From: Diphasiastrum complanatum
Taxonomy: Eukaryota > Streptophyta > Lycopodiopsida > Lycopodiales > Lycopodiaceae
NCBI GenBank assembly: GCA_029204225.1
Contig: CM055106.1
Location: forward strand, 11,328,539 to 11,392,538
Direction: 5' to 3'
DNA: 64,000 nt
Part shown: positions 10,971 through 22,542 of the stretch, piece by piece
How positions within the stretch are numbered: position 1 is the first letter of the stretch
Layout of the letters: every line of letters begins with the position of its first letter
Position numbers and translations under genes: made by a program
The notes under the pieces: generated by a model
The model's input: the letters and a program-made list of their open reading frames with translations, nothing else
What the model was told of the DNA's origin: nothing
Databases searched by the model: none

Positions 10971-11078
10971 AAATATCTAGAAAAAATGAAAAGGAGTTCC
11001 ATGTATATGTAGACACATATACTGAAATATCCAGAAAAATTTGAAAAGGAGTTCCATGTATATGTAGACACATCATCA
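10971..11078. repeat. 54-bp tandem duplication at a breakpoint
   Basis: Bases 10971-11024 and 11025-11078 are near-identical (AAATATCYAGAAAAA..., then GAAAAGGAGTTCCATGTATA and TGTAGACACAT). The second copy is continuous with the Gypsy RNase H frame; the first fuses to the Copia LTR. Confidence 0.85.
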
Positions 11079-11430
11079 TTTGCAATAGGTGTAGTGCTTA
11101 GTCAGAAAGATGACCAAAATATAGATTACCCAAATTATTATGCGGGTAGGCAACTCGCTGTATCAGAAAAGAATTATTCCGCAATAGAGCGAGAACCACT
11201 AGGAATGATTTATTCAGTAAAGAAATTTAGACATTGTCTTTTAGGATATTCTTTCGTTTTTCACGTAGATCACTACGCATTGAAACATTTAGTGAATAAA
11301 CCTGATCTTTCGGGTAGGGTAGCTAGATGGGTAATTATTAGATATGTTTAATTATGAAATAGAATTAAGAAGAGGCAAGGATCATCAAAATGCTGATTAT
11401 ATATCCCGCCTCCAAACGAAAAATCCTGGC
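11025..11430 (+). pseudogene. Gypsy RNase H fragment, plus strand
   Basis: The frame contains FHVYVDTSSFAIGVVLSQKD (catalytic Asp at the start of RNase H), then NYSAIEREPLGMIYSVKKFR, VFHVDHYALKHLVNKP (the TDH box, with VDH here) and GRVARW, then after a frame change ELRRGKDHQNADYISR, the DxLSR-like end. RNase H removes the RNA of the RNA-DNA hybrid. RT is missing upstream and integrase downstream; the right edge meets an inverted gag piece near 11423. Confidence 0.8.
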
Positions 11431-11959
11431 AAAATTCTAACTTTATCCTCGTCGATATGTTCTTTGTTTGCTATGGTAATCGATGCAAACTGCAACAAAT
11501 AACTATCCGCATCTTCAGATGATGATCCCTTAAAGAAATCATATCTGATTTTTGTAGATTTGGGTGGCGCTAGGTTAGCCATATTATCAGGTGGTGGTGA
11601 ACTAAGTGAACTTCGAGGACTCGCAGGATTTGGAGGATCAGAATCTAGACTATGCTCAGATGATGGTTCTGAAAAAGAAGATTTTGATTCTAAACTTGGT
11701 TTGGAAGTGGAATCAGATGAATCTGATTCGGATGAATCTGTAGAACTTGGTGTTTCAATGGATCTTTTCTCAAATGAATCTACAAATGTTGTAGTAGCAT
11801 TTAGAAGATCATAAACGCTTCAGGTGTTAATCTTGCTCTAACTTGTGAGTTTTGCAAATTCTGTAGATACAAATCCCTATATTTCCTATATGCTTCTAAT
11901 CATTGTGCACGCCCTAAACGTTTCTATTCAATAGTTGCTTGAGAGTATGTTCTTGGCAT
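11397..11959 (-). pseudogene. Gypsy gag N-terminal part, minus strand
   Basis: The presumed start is the ATG at 11959-11957, about 65 bases inside the primer-binding site. An early stop follows, then a long Ser/Glu/Asp-rich frame, then NMANLAPPKSTKIRYDFFKG, DADSYLLQFASITIAN and EDKVRILPG, which resemble the retrotransposon gag domain (Retrotrans_gag). It breaks off near 11423 where plus-strand RNase H begins. The acidic stretch 11600-11800 is opposite-strand Ser-rich coding, not a plus-strand gene. Confidence 0.6.
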
Positions 11960-12022
11960 GCGTTACATGAGTAAGATTCGTAGACGTAATACACTTAAAA
12001 ATATTGCAAAAGATGAAATATC

Positions 12023-12040
12023 TCCCCGGCAACGACGCCA
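12023..12040 (-). promoter_or_regulatory. Primer-binding site, tRNA-Asp type
   Basis: On the minus strand it reads TGGCGTCGTTGCCGGGGA. The 3' end of plant tRNA-Asp(GUC) would pair with TGGCGCCGTTGCCGGGGA, so 17 of 18 match. This site is typical of Athila/Tat-like Gypsy elements. The LTR end (CCACCACA on the minus strand) is 5 bases away at 12046. Confidence 0.8.
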
Positions 12041-12045
12041 AATTA

Positions 12046-13022
12046 TGTGGTGGCCTAGTCGTTATAGATTTCCACAAAATCAATTAATTAAGTAGTATAA
12101 AAGGTTTGATTGTTCCCCAAGAGAGAGAATAATCTCATCTTTTGTATGATAAATGTATGTACGATGGTAAACGGACTGGGATGTGTAATATTCAGAGTGA
12201 ATACTACAGTGACATATTTGGCTATCCAAAGATATTTGGGTAAATTGGCATCCAGGAACACCAAGGGTGAAACGATTTGGTCAAGGTTTGTGATTGTACA
12301 GATTACTTTATCTTTCAGGCTCTTCGGACAATCAGTTAGGAAATCAGATCAGACAGCAACTAGCAAATAGATTCATCAAACAAAATCGCATTGGCTAAAG
12401 ATTCCTCTTAATCAAACACGGAGAATTTTTTGCACGAAGCAAACAGAACAGAGCATCAAACAAGTTCATTATCTGAACACATAGCTCTTTCAAAATTGAA
12501 AGAAGTTTTGCTAAAAGTTATGCTTAACAGCTTCGGCTAATTTCCTGCACACATTAGTCAGAATTGTTGCTTGCTGGTGATGCCTGAAAATCCGCGTTAG
12601 AGTGGCTGAAATTTAGTAAAACATGAGAAATATGTGTGACGCAAACAATGCAGTATCACAACCAATTACAGATCATACAGAGTGTATTCGCTCAAATGAC
12701 AAGAAGTAATGCTGTAAAAGATGGCAGAGGGAAAGTATGCTCAAGTTATAGAAACTTGCTCTTCTCTCTCTATTGATACACAGAACTGTGCAAATGCGTA
12801 AGTACAATGGCACGAAGTGTCGACCTTATAGGAACGATCACCAACCTCAATGTCGTTTACCAACCGTCAAAATGTCGGTTGAGATCCGCTATTGCGTCTC
12901 TATAGAACGTGCAAATTCTATCCTAAATGTGAATTTACAAAGTGCAAATAGGCCTTTACATGAATTTAGGCACTATAGCACATTTAAATGTATAAAATTG
13001 AAAAAAATTACAATATATAACA
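12046..13022 (-). mobile_element. Gypsy 5' LTR, minus strand (right edge inferred)
   Basis: The inner end is fixed by the primer site. The outer end is inferred from TGTTATATATTG (minus strand) starting at 13022, giving a TG...CA LTR of about 977 bp. The stretch is free of long frames. Beyond 13022 a Copia RNase H piece begins, consistent with the element border. Confidence 0.45.
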
Positions 13023-13039
13023 ATAACTAGGATAATGTA

Positions 13040-13312
13040 GGATCATGAGGCTCCACACAAACCTTGGCTCAATCCTCGTGCGAAGCTGAATATGTGACAA
13101 CTTCAAAGATGGCGAACGAGGTAGTTTGGTTGCAGATGATGCTGGAGGCAATTCACATATCACAAGGAGAACCATGCACAATGATGATGGATTCTCAAAG
13201 TGCCATATATCTGTCCCAAGATCATGTTTGTCATATTTTGGTAAATTGTCAATATGAGGCCAAAACTCATTTTAGACTTAGAGATAAAATTTTTGAAGTT
13301 ATATTAGTTTAA
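13040..13312 (+). pseudogene. Copia RNase H C-terminal fragment, plus strand
   Basis: The frame 13064-13312 gives AQSSCEAEYVTTSKMANEVV, then WLQMMLEAI and MDSQSAIYLSQD, the RNase H blocks (SSTEAEY... and DNQSAI). The KHI..RYHF block is degenerate. No LTR is evident directly after it. Confidence 0.7.
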
Positions 13313-14770
13313 AATACTAGTCGAGTTTCAGAGAGATTCAAATTTGAACTTTGGGTACATTGAATCTAGACCCAAAAATAGTAGGGTTTACATTTTGGAG
13401 GAAAAGTCAAGTGGCCAAATAAAGTCTGGACCTGTTATAAAAGGATGTAACTCGTGGAGAGACACATCTTCTCTCTTCTCTCTCTCATTTCATCATTATA
13501 CATGGTTCTCTTTGGGTTCTACTACTCATTGGTGCACTCTCATGATGTTATCTTGCAATCTTGTGTGTAGAATGCTCATATTTTGCTATTTTTGGATCCA
13601 CACGTGTGAAATACAATAGGGTACTGTAATTGTACAGATAACAACCATATTTTATGTTTTGATTCATGTTTGATCAGTATCTCTTAGAGTTTGCATCTCA
13701 TTTTATATGTAGATGCTGATTTTTCTACATTGGGAGGATTGTTGGTTTGCTCCTTTTGTAACCAAAGATCAAGGACATGGATTGGATCTTGATTCATTTG
13801 AAATTCTTCACATATCTAACAATACAATCATGCAATATAAACAAAAATTTCAGCTCAGAACCAACCAATAAAACTCAAAGCCGCTCAAGGATGAAATAAC
13901 CATTCAAATGTCTCAATATATTGTATATCGGTTTTTTGTATATGTAACATGTACAAATATGAGTTCCAAAGCCCAAGCTGGGCCGTTCAATTCTATTATG
14001 TAGGGGGGTCAAAGCGGTACGAGTACCCTTCGACCTCATCAAAAGAGTTCACAACCAAAGGGGACACATCATCCTCACAATCATACAAAGGGTTTCTTCT
14101 ACAAAAGGCAATTGGGATTTGAGCTTGGACCCAGCCCATGAGCCACGGGTACATAGTTTTCTTTAGATACCAGGGGGCAATTTCAGCACTGTACTCTACG
14201 GAAGGTCGAAAGACTTTATAGCCAAGCAATTTTTATAGTTGTTTTGTAATGACTTGTAGCGTTTATCGTCTACAAGTATAGTGTTTGATGCATCAAAACT
14301 CTGGCCATATTGTCCATATCTCCAGCAAGTTCTTTTGAAAAACTGACATCCCCTACAAATCTACACTGACACAAGGAACTTCCTTGAAGTCTTCGCGCCA
14401 CACCTCACACTTATTTTGGGCAAAAATATCTGCAAAAACAAAAGATAAATATCATACATTACCAAATACTACCCAAACTTAAGGAGAATATAAACAATAC
14501 CAAATATTGCTACATAGTTTCAAAACAAAGGCAATAGATACTAAACATTATGAATTGATATCCAAAATAGCTCGAAACAGTATCATCTTGGTGCCAAAAT
14601 AGTATCAAATAGTACCAAAGTTGAGGCAATTGGTACTAACATAACACGAAATAACTAGTAGAAAGTCTCAAATAGTTTCAAAAAGTACAAAAAAAAGTTT
14701 GATAATTTATATTGCGAGTAGTGTTGGTTTCATTGTGTTGAATTACTGAATACATACAAATGATGGATAT
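13313..14770. other. Mostly non-coding; one unrecognised minus-strand ORF
   Basis: The only frame of note is 13996-14229 on the minus strand (77 codons, ending SYRFDPPT), which I do not recognise; it contains WYLKKTMYPWLMGWVQAQIP and an acidic C-terminus. The remainder is AT-rich. A TATA-like stretch with TGTTGGTTTC near 13740 could be an LTR border but no partner is seen. Confidence 0.4.
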
Positions 14771-16354
14771 TTGATTGTCGCCATTAATAATCCCGTTGTT
14801 CAAGCTTCCGCTCATCTATTGAGCAATTTCCTAGCTGTTGGAAGCTTGCGGAAGGGCCACATTCCATCCCTCCTACTCAGCCAACTTGTGGAATCCTACA
14901 AGGAATTTCCTAGCGCCATGGTCGTGCCCTATGATTGGCACTCCTTCATTATCAATGAGTTGAAGCGGGCCATAAAATCGAACGTGCGCGATGGTTCGCC
15001 ACGGCGCCCGTTCTCTGTGCCCTCACTGTTACCCTCCTTGAACAGAAAGTTCAAAGTTTCCAACGTGCTGACGTCCTTTCCACCACTAATCCATCCACCA
15101 GCCTTCATCCCCCTACCATTCCAACTAACTTACCGGCCAGCAAACATATGTGTGGCGTTGTCTCATCCTCCGCAAGTCCCCCTGCCACATGCCAACATAC
15201 CCTGCACCTCCATGTCTTGCATCCACTTCTTCCATTTCCATCCCACCGTCCACTATTGACACCACTTCTATTCCTATCGCTCCTATTCCTCCACCTTACG
15301 TCGCCTTTCTTGCTTTATCTCCACCCTCCATCACCATCGCCTCATCCATTTCCCTTTACATCACTCGATTCTTTCTTTTCCACTCCACCCCTTTTCATTA
15401 ACCCCCAAGATTTCCAAATTTCACCAGACACTCTCTCTTGGATGATTTTCCTCCATCTCTCACCCCCCCCAGAACTCCATCCAACCTCGAAGCCACTCTC
15501 AAATTCTCTGCACTTCCTTTTGTTGTCTCTTTTGAACAACTCATTCCACCCCCTCTCCACACTTTTGCCACCTCTATCATCCCCCCATCTGCTTCATCTA
15601 ATCTGATTGCTGAGTCTGACAAATTGTTGGATGATAACGCATTCGTGCAAATGGAGTACTTTGTCCCTCCCCACAGCGTGTTGATCCCACCGCACCTGAA
15701 GAGATGACGATGCCAGACTCTACTCATTGAAAACTATGAATAAGAGAGTGTACCACCTGGGGCAACACCTCAGCAAGGCCCAACAAGCACTAGCCTACCA
15801 GCTGGGCCCACAGATGTCACGTTTGTGTACCAGACCTTGGCTACTTTAATCCAGGATATGGTAGCAGCCAAAGCCTCACTAGATGGCCGAGTAGTGGAAT
15901 TGGCTACCAACAACAACTGAATGAGAGCAAAACTCACTAAGCTCCAAGAAGATCTACAATTGGCCATACAACATGAATAGACTGAAAAGGATCAGGTGTT
16001 GAAGTAGCAACAACATGAAGAAGGCCTCTAGCATTACATTAAGAACCTCGTCAAATCAGCGACGGACGCCTCTACACAGGTCCAAGAAGTCCAGCAGCAA
16101 GCAGAGAAGCGGCTCGCTTCTTGCCGCTCCAAGCCCAGCTACTCGTCATTGAAACAAAGAATCAACACCTTGGAGCAGAGGTGCAGATCCTACAACAAGA
16201 GAAGGCACTTTGGTTAGCCCAGCCCATCCCCGGCAACCGTCCTCTCAGTAACACGAGATGGATTTCTTAACACAACAAAGTGGGGCTATATCGACAAACA
16301 CTGGACGACTACCAAGAGAGTTTTAATAATTATCATCGTAGTGCTCTACACGAA

Positions 16355-16528
16355 GTAGCACAAGCAAAGGCCACTCTCAAGGCCTGCCAAAACCACATGG
16401 CATTACAACCATAGCTGGCCCAGGTGGTAATTCCAGTGCCACCCACGTTCGAAACTGCACAAGCCACAGGAGTTAGCACAAGCAAAGGCCACTCTCAAGG
16501 CCTGCCAAAATCACATGGCACAACAACC
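16355..16528. repeat. Partial tandem duplication in the insertion host
   Basis: GCACAAGCAAAGGCCACTCT followed by CAAGGCCTGCCAAAA(C/T)CACATGGCA occurs at about 16359-16402 and again at about 16477-16520. The sequence that follows the first copy (ACAACCATAGC..CCAGGTGGTAATTCC) follows the second copy only after the Gypsy insertion is removed (24467 onward), so the duplication is older than the insertion. Confidence 0.85.
16524..16528. repeat. Target-site duplication, left copy (CAACC)
   Basis: CAACC directly precedes TGTTGGGCAC and is repeated directly after the right LTR at 24467-24471. Confidence 0.9.
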
Positions 16529-17401
<873 letters not shown>

Positions 17402-17407
17402 ATTTTT

Positions 17408-17425
17408 TGGCGTTGTTGCCGGGGA
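17408..17425 (+). promoter_or_regulatory. Primer-binding site, tRNA-Asp type
   Basis: TGGCGTTGTTGCCGGGGA lies 6 bases after the LTR end. It matches 17 of 18 bases of the complement of plant tRNA-Asp(GUC) 3' end including CCA. The single change (C to T) would still pair as G-U. Confidence 0.85.
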
Positions 17426-17429
17426 ATAG

Positions 17430-19089
17430 ATTAGTATTTTCTTGCTTTTTAGCTTACATTCATTCATCTTGTGATTTTTGCTTGTGGAATGGATGTGTGG
17501 GGGGTAGTTTAGTGTGGAGTAGAGGTTAGATTTGTTGTTTTTTTCATGATTTGTTGCTTGTATGATCTGTGAAGAGAGATTTAGAGGTGAGAAACATCAG
17601 ATCCCAGCACCCTATCCCTTCCATAAGTCCTAAAAATCAAAAAAATCAAAAAAAACCATGTACACCTATCAGACCTCATAACTTTCTGATCTTCTCAAAC
17701 CAACCTCTGCCCACCTAGCAGTACGTTTTGCCACATCATCAGTACCTACAACTAGTCAGGCGAAGGTTATTTCCCAGCCAGTTTGCCAAAATTGCCAAAA
17801 AAAGTAGCCTAAAAAATGAATAAACCTTTGTAAAAGAATGTCCAGAATCTCATCGTAGTCCAAAACACCCCAGACAACCTTTGCCCAACTTCGTTTTTAG
17901 CTTCAGAGCCATATTGGAGGTCGGCGAAGGTTAATACTGAGTGTATGGTCTCTGGCGAAGGTTCTTAGACACCAAATATAGGAATTTGCCATCAAAACCC
18001 TCTCCAACTTCAATATCTGCAAAAGTAGTTACTATAAACCTTCGCCAATTTGCCAATAGCTACTTTTCCATGTTTTCTAGCTTCAGTGAAGTTGGCGAAG
18101 GTTAATATTGAGAATAAGTGGTTAGGCGAACGTTCCTAGTACTCAGAGAAAAATTTAAGTCCTTTGAACCTTCATAAACCTTTGCCAATATATCATTAAT
18201 CTTCTCCGAGCTCAAAATAGACATAAAACATTATTCTGCAATATCTGTGAAGTCAATGAAGGTTAATATTACCTATAACTAGTCTGGCAAACGTTTTCAG
18301 CTCTCAAAAGTGCCAAATTGCCTTCTGAACCTTCGTGAGACTATTTCTCACCATGATAATCTTCGCCTAATCTTTGCCAGCCCTCTGATCATCGATCTAT
18401 ACTTCCTTGCAAGTCGGCGAAGGTTAGTCTCCATCAGAAGGATAGTGGCGAAGGTTCCCAGTCCAAATCGTGTCCAGATTGTTTTCAGAACCTTCGTTGA
18501 ACCATCATTCGCCAACAAGAACCTTCGTTGAGCTCCGTAAAGTGGTAATACACTATGATAGAACATATATCAGTCAGGAAAAGGTTTCTGTTAAGATAAT
18601 CCAAAAAAAATGTTGAAACTACTAGTGACTTGACCAACGAAATACCTATTCGATCTTATACAAGTCATATTGTTTAGTGCTGGAGGCCAACGCAGTCCCC
18701 CAGGCCCCGGACCCCACCCGTCCCGACACCATCAAGGCCATCTATCACTCATTATTGTTGCCAACTGTGCCGTTACAACATCCATTTTTTTGTGTGTGAT
18801 CACCTCCATTCAAATCTGTGCCACCATCCATCAATCTCTCTCAATAACCATTTCAATTGTCATCCAGTAAAATTTGTTGGTTATTTGTGTTGCTTTCATC
18901 CCTTCCAATCATCAACCACTGATCATCGCCCGAACAAGATCCACTTAGATCCATTGTTGCCATATACATTCACATTGTATCAAATCTGCACAATGAATGA
19001 GATTGAGATCTAGTAGAATACTACTTGTAGAGAATCTAGAGCTACATCAAGCAGCAGCATAAGAGATTCGACCAAATCAGCCAAATCCA
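17430..19089 (+). other. Gypsy leader with scattered GGCGAAGGTT repeats
   Basis: The 1.66 kb between primer site and gag has no long coding frame. From about 17690 to 18540 the motif GGCGAAGGTT or its complement AACCTTCGCC recurs many times in alternating strands at irregular spacing. A similar GAAGGTTCCC-rich leader precedes the other Gypsy gag at 41 kb. It would form the packaging or translation leader of the genomic RNA; this role is inference. Confidence 0.6.
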
Positions 19090-20822
19090 ATGGATCAAGA
19101 TATTCCTATTCCAGCGGTACCTCTGCAAGTAATCATAAGATCTCCTAGATTGGAATTGCCCAAATTTGATGGATCCACAAATCCTATCAGATTCTTGCAG
19201 ATCTATGGGCAAGCATGCGAGATCTATGATGAAACCACCCCAGTAGAAAAACTAAAGCTGTTTCCAATGTCCTTGACAGGAGCGGCTTTAGACTGGTTTT
19301 CAATCAGACGACACAAGAACGAACAGACTGGGAAGTGGTAAAAGGAGCTTTAATCACCAGATTTAAGCCACGGAAGTTTCTTGAAGACCCGTTCCTCTTG
19401 CTTAGCAAAATCAAGATGGGAAAAAGAGAAAGGGTTAGAGACTACATCGAATGGATAAAACACCTGAGATCCGAGTGTAATGCGGAGCTTACTCTTGATC
19501 ATGCGGTCATTATGTGGTTCCTAGCAGAACTACCTAGAAGCATCCAACGAGAGCTGAAAAGATGGGAGCAGTATGCCACATTGCACGAAGCAATGGAAGA
19601 TGCAATGAGAGAAGAAGATGAAGGATCAGATGATGATTCTACACCAGAAACTACAACTCTTCATGCTTTGACTCCTTCAATTGCATCTACTTCAGCCTCT
19701 ACGAGCTTGTCCAACGAATCGCTGATGGAACAGATCACGAGGTTACACAAGCAGCAGATGGAACAGCTCACATCCCAGTTTGAGCAGAAACTGAAGGCTC
19801 TTCAGGATACTGTAGCACCACAACCAGATCCTTATCAGCAGCAGTATCCTTGATGGGACAATGTTTGGTGTCCCATTTGTACCCAGAATCACACTTCCAA
19901 TGAGTGTCCGGTACTGAAACATAATTTGAAGCTGAAGCACAGATATTGTCATCTATGCAATGTGTCCTCGCACGACACTTCGTATTGCCCCTACAACCCA
20001 CGGATCATACAACATAAGAGAGCTCAATTCTAGACCTCTTATGCTTACCATCAAGGAGCACCTAATGCAGCACCAAGGCTTGGACCAGGCCCTCAACAAC
20101 AAAGAATGGCACTACCAGCACCACTAGGGCCAAATAATCCTCAAGTAGCCCAGGTGAATCTCACGACGGCAGAAGCTGAAACATTTTTCCAACAGGAAAT
20201 GCAACAATGGTATGGACCTGATGAACCATTCATTGATCTTGCTATTAATGAGTACTATGCCACATATGCTGCACAACCACAACGCCAAGGGGGTAGATTA
20301 TATGGATGTTATGGATGCGAAGAAGGACATAGGATTGTTGAATGTCCAAACAAAAGAATTTATACGCCCTTCTGTCACGAGTGTGGATATGGACATTGCT
20401 ACAAGAATTGTCCATTGAGAGCCAGCACTAGTGCACCATTGAACTGGATTGCAGTTCAATCAAAAGGCCCAAGCACAACTCCACACTCAACTATACAAAG
20501 GAGACTTCCCTATTGTAATGTTCCAGTGTTAGCTGTTATGCGAGCACAAAAGCGCAAGGAGGTAGCTCCATCATCATCGCACTTTGTATCAGTGCCAGCT
20601 GATCAACCTTCAACATCAGGAGGAGCGAGATTACCTTATTCGAATGTGAAGAATGAACAAAGACGATACCAGAAGATCAAGCATTGGATACAAAAAGCAC
20701 AAGTGGAGGAAGCTGCTCAAGCTGCACATCAACCGACAGCTCCTCAAGACGCTACACCAGAAAGAGATCAACAAACAAATGCACCGCAAGGTTCACCATA
20801 CAGATCAGATGTGAACTTGTGA
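19090..20822 (+). pseudogene. Gypsy gag with multiple zinc knuckles, frame-broken
   Basis: Starting at the ATG at 19090, residues 1-84 hold LELPKFDGSTNPIRFLQIYG and TGAALDWFS, the capsid domain of Gypsy Gag. A frame change at about 19335 leads to RERVRDYIEWIKHLRSEC and a coiled-coil (SLMEQITRLHKQQMEQLTSQ). Four Cys-His motifs follow: CPICTQNHTSNEC (about 19876), CHLCNVSSHDTSYC, CYGCEEGHRIVEC and CHECGYGHCYKNC. Three of the four have spacing CX2CX3HX4C rather than the usual CX2CX4HX4C. Stops at 19853 and 20032 and one frameshift disrupt it. Gag packages element RNA in virus-like particles. Confidence 0.8.
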
Positions 20823-21350
20823 CTACACCATCGGGAAGAACCATTCCATATGGCAGAACCTAAAGCTCCAAGGATGGAACTACTGACGAGCATCTTATCC
20901 AACAGAATGAACATCTCTATTGGAGAGTTCCTTCGACTTGCACCTCAAGCAAAGGGTGTCTTGTCAGATTGGTTGAACATTGAATCAAACATACCTTCCA
21001 AAAAACCATTATTTTGCGCTATGTTTTGAATGTGGGAGTGGCTTGGGAGAGTGAGCAGCACAATATAACTCTTCCTATCAAGCACAAACTCTTGGGAGAA
21101 GAAGCTGCTATTGTAGATGGAGGATCGGGTGTCAACCTTATCTCCACTACTTTGTATGAGAAATGGAATCTACAAGGCCCGAAAGCTGCCAAGTTTGCCA
21201 TCAAACTGGCTGATCAATCATGTGTGCGACCGAAGCATATTGTAGAGACATTTCAGTCAAGGTAGCAGGGGTACAATTTGTTATTACATTTTTGGTGATG
21301 GACATTCCTGAAATACCCACTGCCTATCAAGTTTTCTTGAGTGACTGTGG
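20823..21350 (+). pseudogene. Gypsy aspartic protease region, broken
   Basis: The frame 21014-21265 contains EAAIVDGGSGVNLISTTLYE: the D-G/S-G active site appears as D-G-G-S-G-V-N, as in several Tat-lineage proteases that keep V-N-L-I after the site. Upstream, 20849-21000 gives LLTSILSNRMNISIGEFL, the conserved pre-protease segment. A stop at 21263 and frame changes break it. Confidence 0.65.
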
Positions 21351-22542
21351 TTGCGAATTGCACAAGTAGTTCATGATTGGGGGACCGACAAAATCACATT
21401 TGAGAACAAAGAGAGGGCAGTAAAGGTGGATCCCTCCACATGGGCGGTGAAGCATGTACCACCCAAAGCTGATGACACTTCTTCCACAATGGACCATAGC
21501 ATTGATCGTCCGAAAGCTTCAATGGGTGTTTATTATGATTCACAAACAGATACCGTGTTGTGGACGGATGCATTGGCAACTATTGACTGTATGGCTGGGC
21601 ATACATGTCATCCAGATCCAGATTCAAATTTAGAACCCAGCAAATCACCACCGATAGGATTCACCCATGACACGCCTATCTCATATGGGGTGAACATGAT
21701 AAACGTAGCATGGCTGTCACCGGAACCTATTCCAGAACCTATCGAAGATGATGTAGTTCCTTGGCAACATGCATTGTCCTATGACGAGGAAGCTCAACTA
21801 ACAGATGAGCAAATCCTACACCACATGGATTCTAAGTGTTATGGAGTTCAACGAATACCAGCTCAACCGCCTCAGAAATCTCAACATGCTAAAGTCTCCA
21901 AGATGCCACCACCAAAAGCACCTGTACCAAAAAAAATCAACAAAAGCAAAGATACAATCAGGTGATCAAGTGGAGCGATTTACCCGAAGAGGCTATAGCA
22001 ACAATGGATGAAGACATTTGAAACCATGTGGCGAATGTTAAAGAACCTCAACAAAAGATAACTAGCAAAGAAGTAGCAACAACCAACAACAATATACAAG
22101 GCAAGAAGAAAGTTGCTGAATCGCATGCTCAAGGGTCATCCGACCAAGCTTCGACATCAGCTTCAGGAATGTCAGAAGCAATGCACAAGATATCACTCAC
22201 GAATCATGCTAAGATCAATCTTTTGAAGGAAGAAACAAGTAAGGCACCAGTCCATGATGTGCCAGAAAACTTCAAGAGTTATAGCTTGGGCAACGTGGTG
22301 ATCATGATGCCAAAAGTGCAACGGGAACCTGATGCAAATCAGGAAAAAGAAGAACAAGTCTACGCGGGACCGGCTTGCACTCAACCGATGAATCTAGCAG
22401 AGCCAGGAGATGAAGACAAAATTGTTCATGTGGGAGCACAACTCACGCCCTCACAATTCACCCAACCGCATAAGTTATTGATGGAGTATAAAGACTGCTT
22501 TGCATGGTCTTACAAAGATTTAGAAGGCATTCCATCGTCTGT
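21351..22542 (+). pseudogene. Gypsy protease-RT spacer ending at the deletion junction
   Basis: Two open frames (21351-21965 and 22028-22558) encode a hydrophilic spacer rich in Pro, Asp and Lys. The last residues, SQFTQPHKLLMEYKDCFAWS followed by YKDLEGIP, are the block that precedes RT in Tat-lineage Gypsy elements. Instead of RT, the DNA continues from about 22543 with the integrase zinc-binding end. Confidence 0.75.

Larger units (their letters stand above)
14771..16528 (+). pseudogene. Unclassified Pro-rich/coiled-coil ORF region, left part (host of a Gypsy insertion)
   Basis: The first frame (14771-15259) starts with IVAINNPVVQASAHLLSNFL and includes VVPYDWHSFIINELKRAIKS. Overlapping frames to 15707 are Pro/Ser/Leu-rich. 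From about 15740 to 16528 broken frames are Gln/Ala/Lys-rich and coiled-coil-like (IKNLVKSATDASTQVQEVQQ, RINTLEQRC). The region resumes at 24467 after the Gypsy insertion. I do not recognise the family; it may be the extra ORF of a large non-autonomous LTR element, because an LTR-like sequence follows at 25458. Confidence 0.45.

Noticed and set aside
11560-11814. Plus-strand Asp/Glu/Ser-rich ORF
   Set aside because: It is the opposite strand of the Ser-rich part of the minus-strand Gypsy gag, which continues into a recognisable gag domain.
13996-14229. Minus-strand ORF as a defined host gene
   Set aside because: No family recognised, only 77 codons, no splice or promoter context; noted in the interval entry only.
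15342-15727. Gly/Arg-rich minus-strand ORFs
   Set aside because: Shadows of the Pro/Ser-rich plus-strand region; composition follows the C-rich strand.
17690-18540. CRISPR-like array from GGCGAAGGTT repeats
   Set aside because: Spacing is irregular, both orientations occur, repeats are about 10 bases, and the setting is a plant retrotransposon leader.
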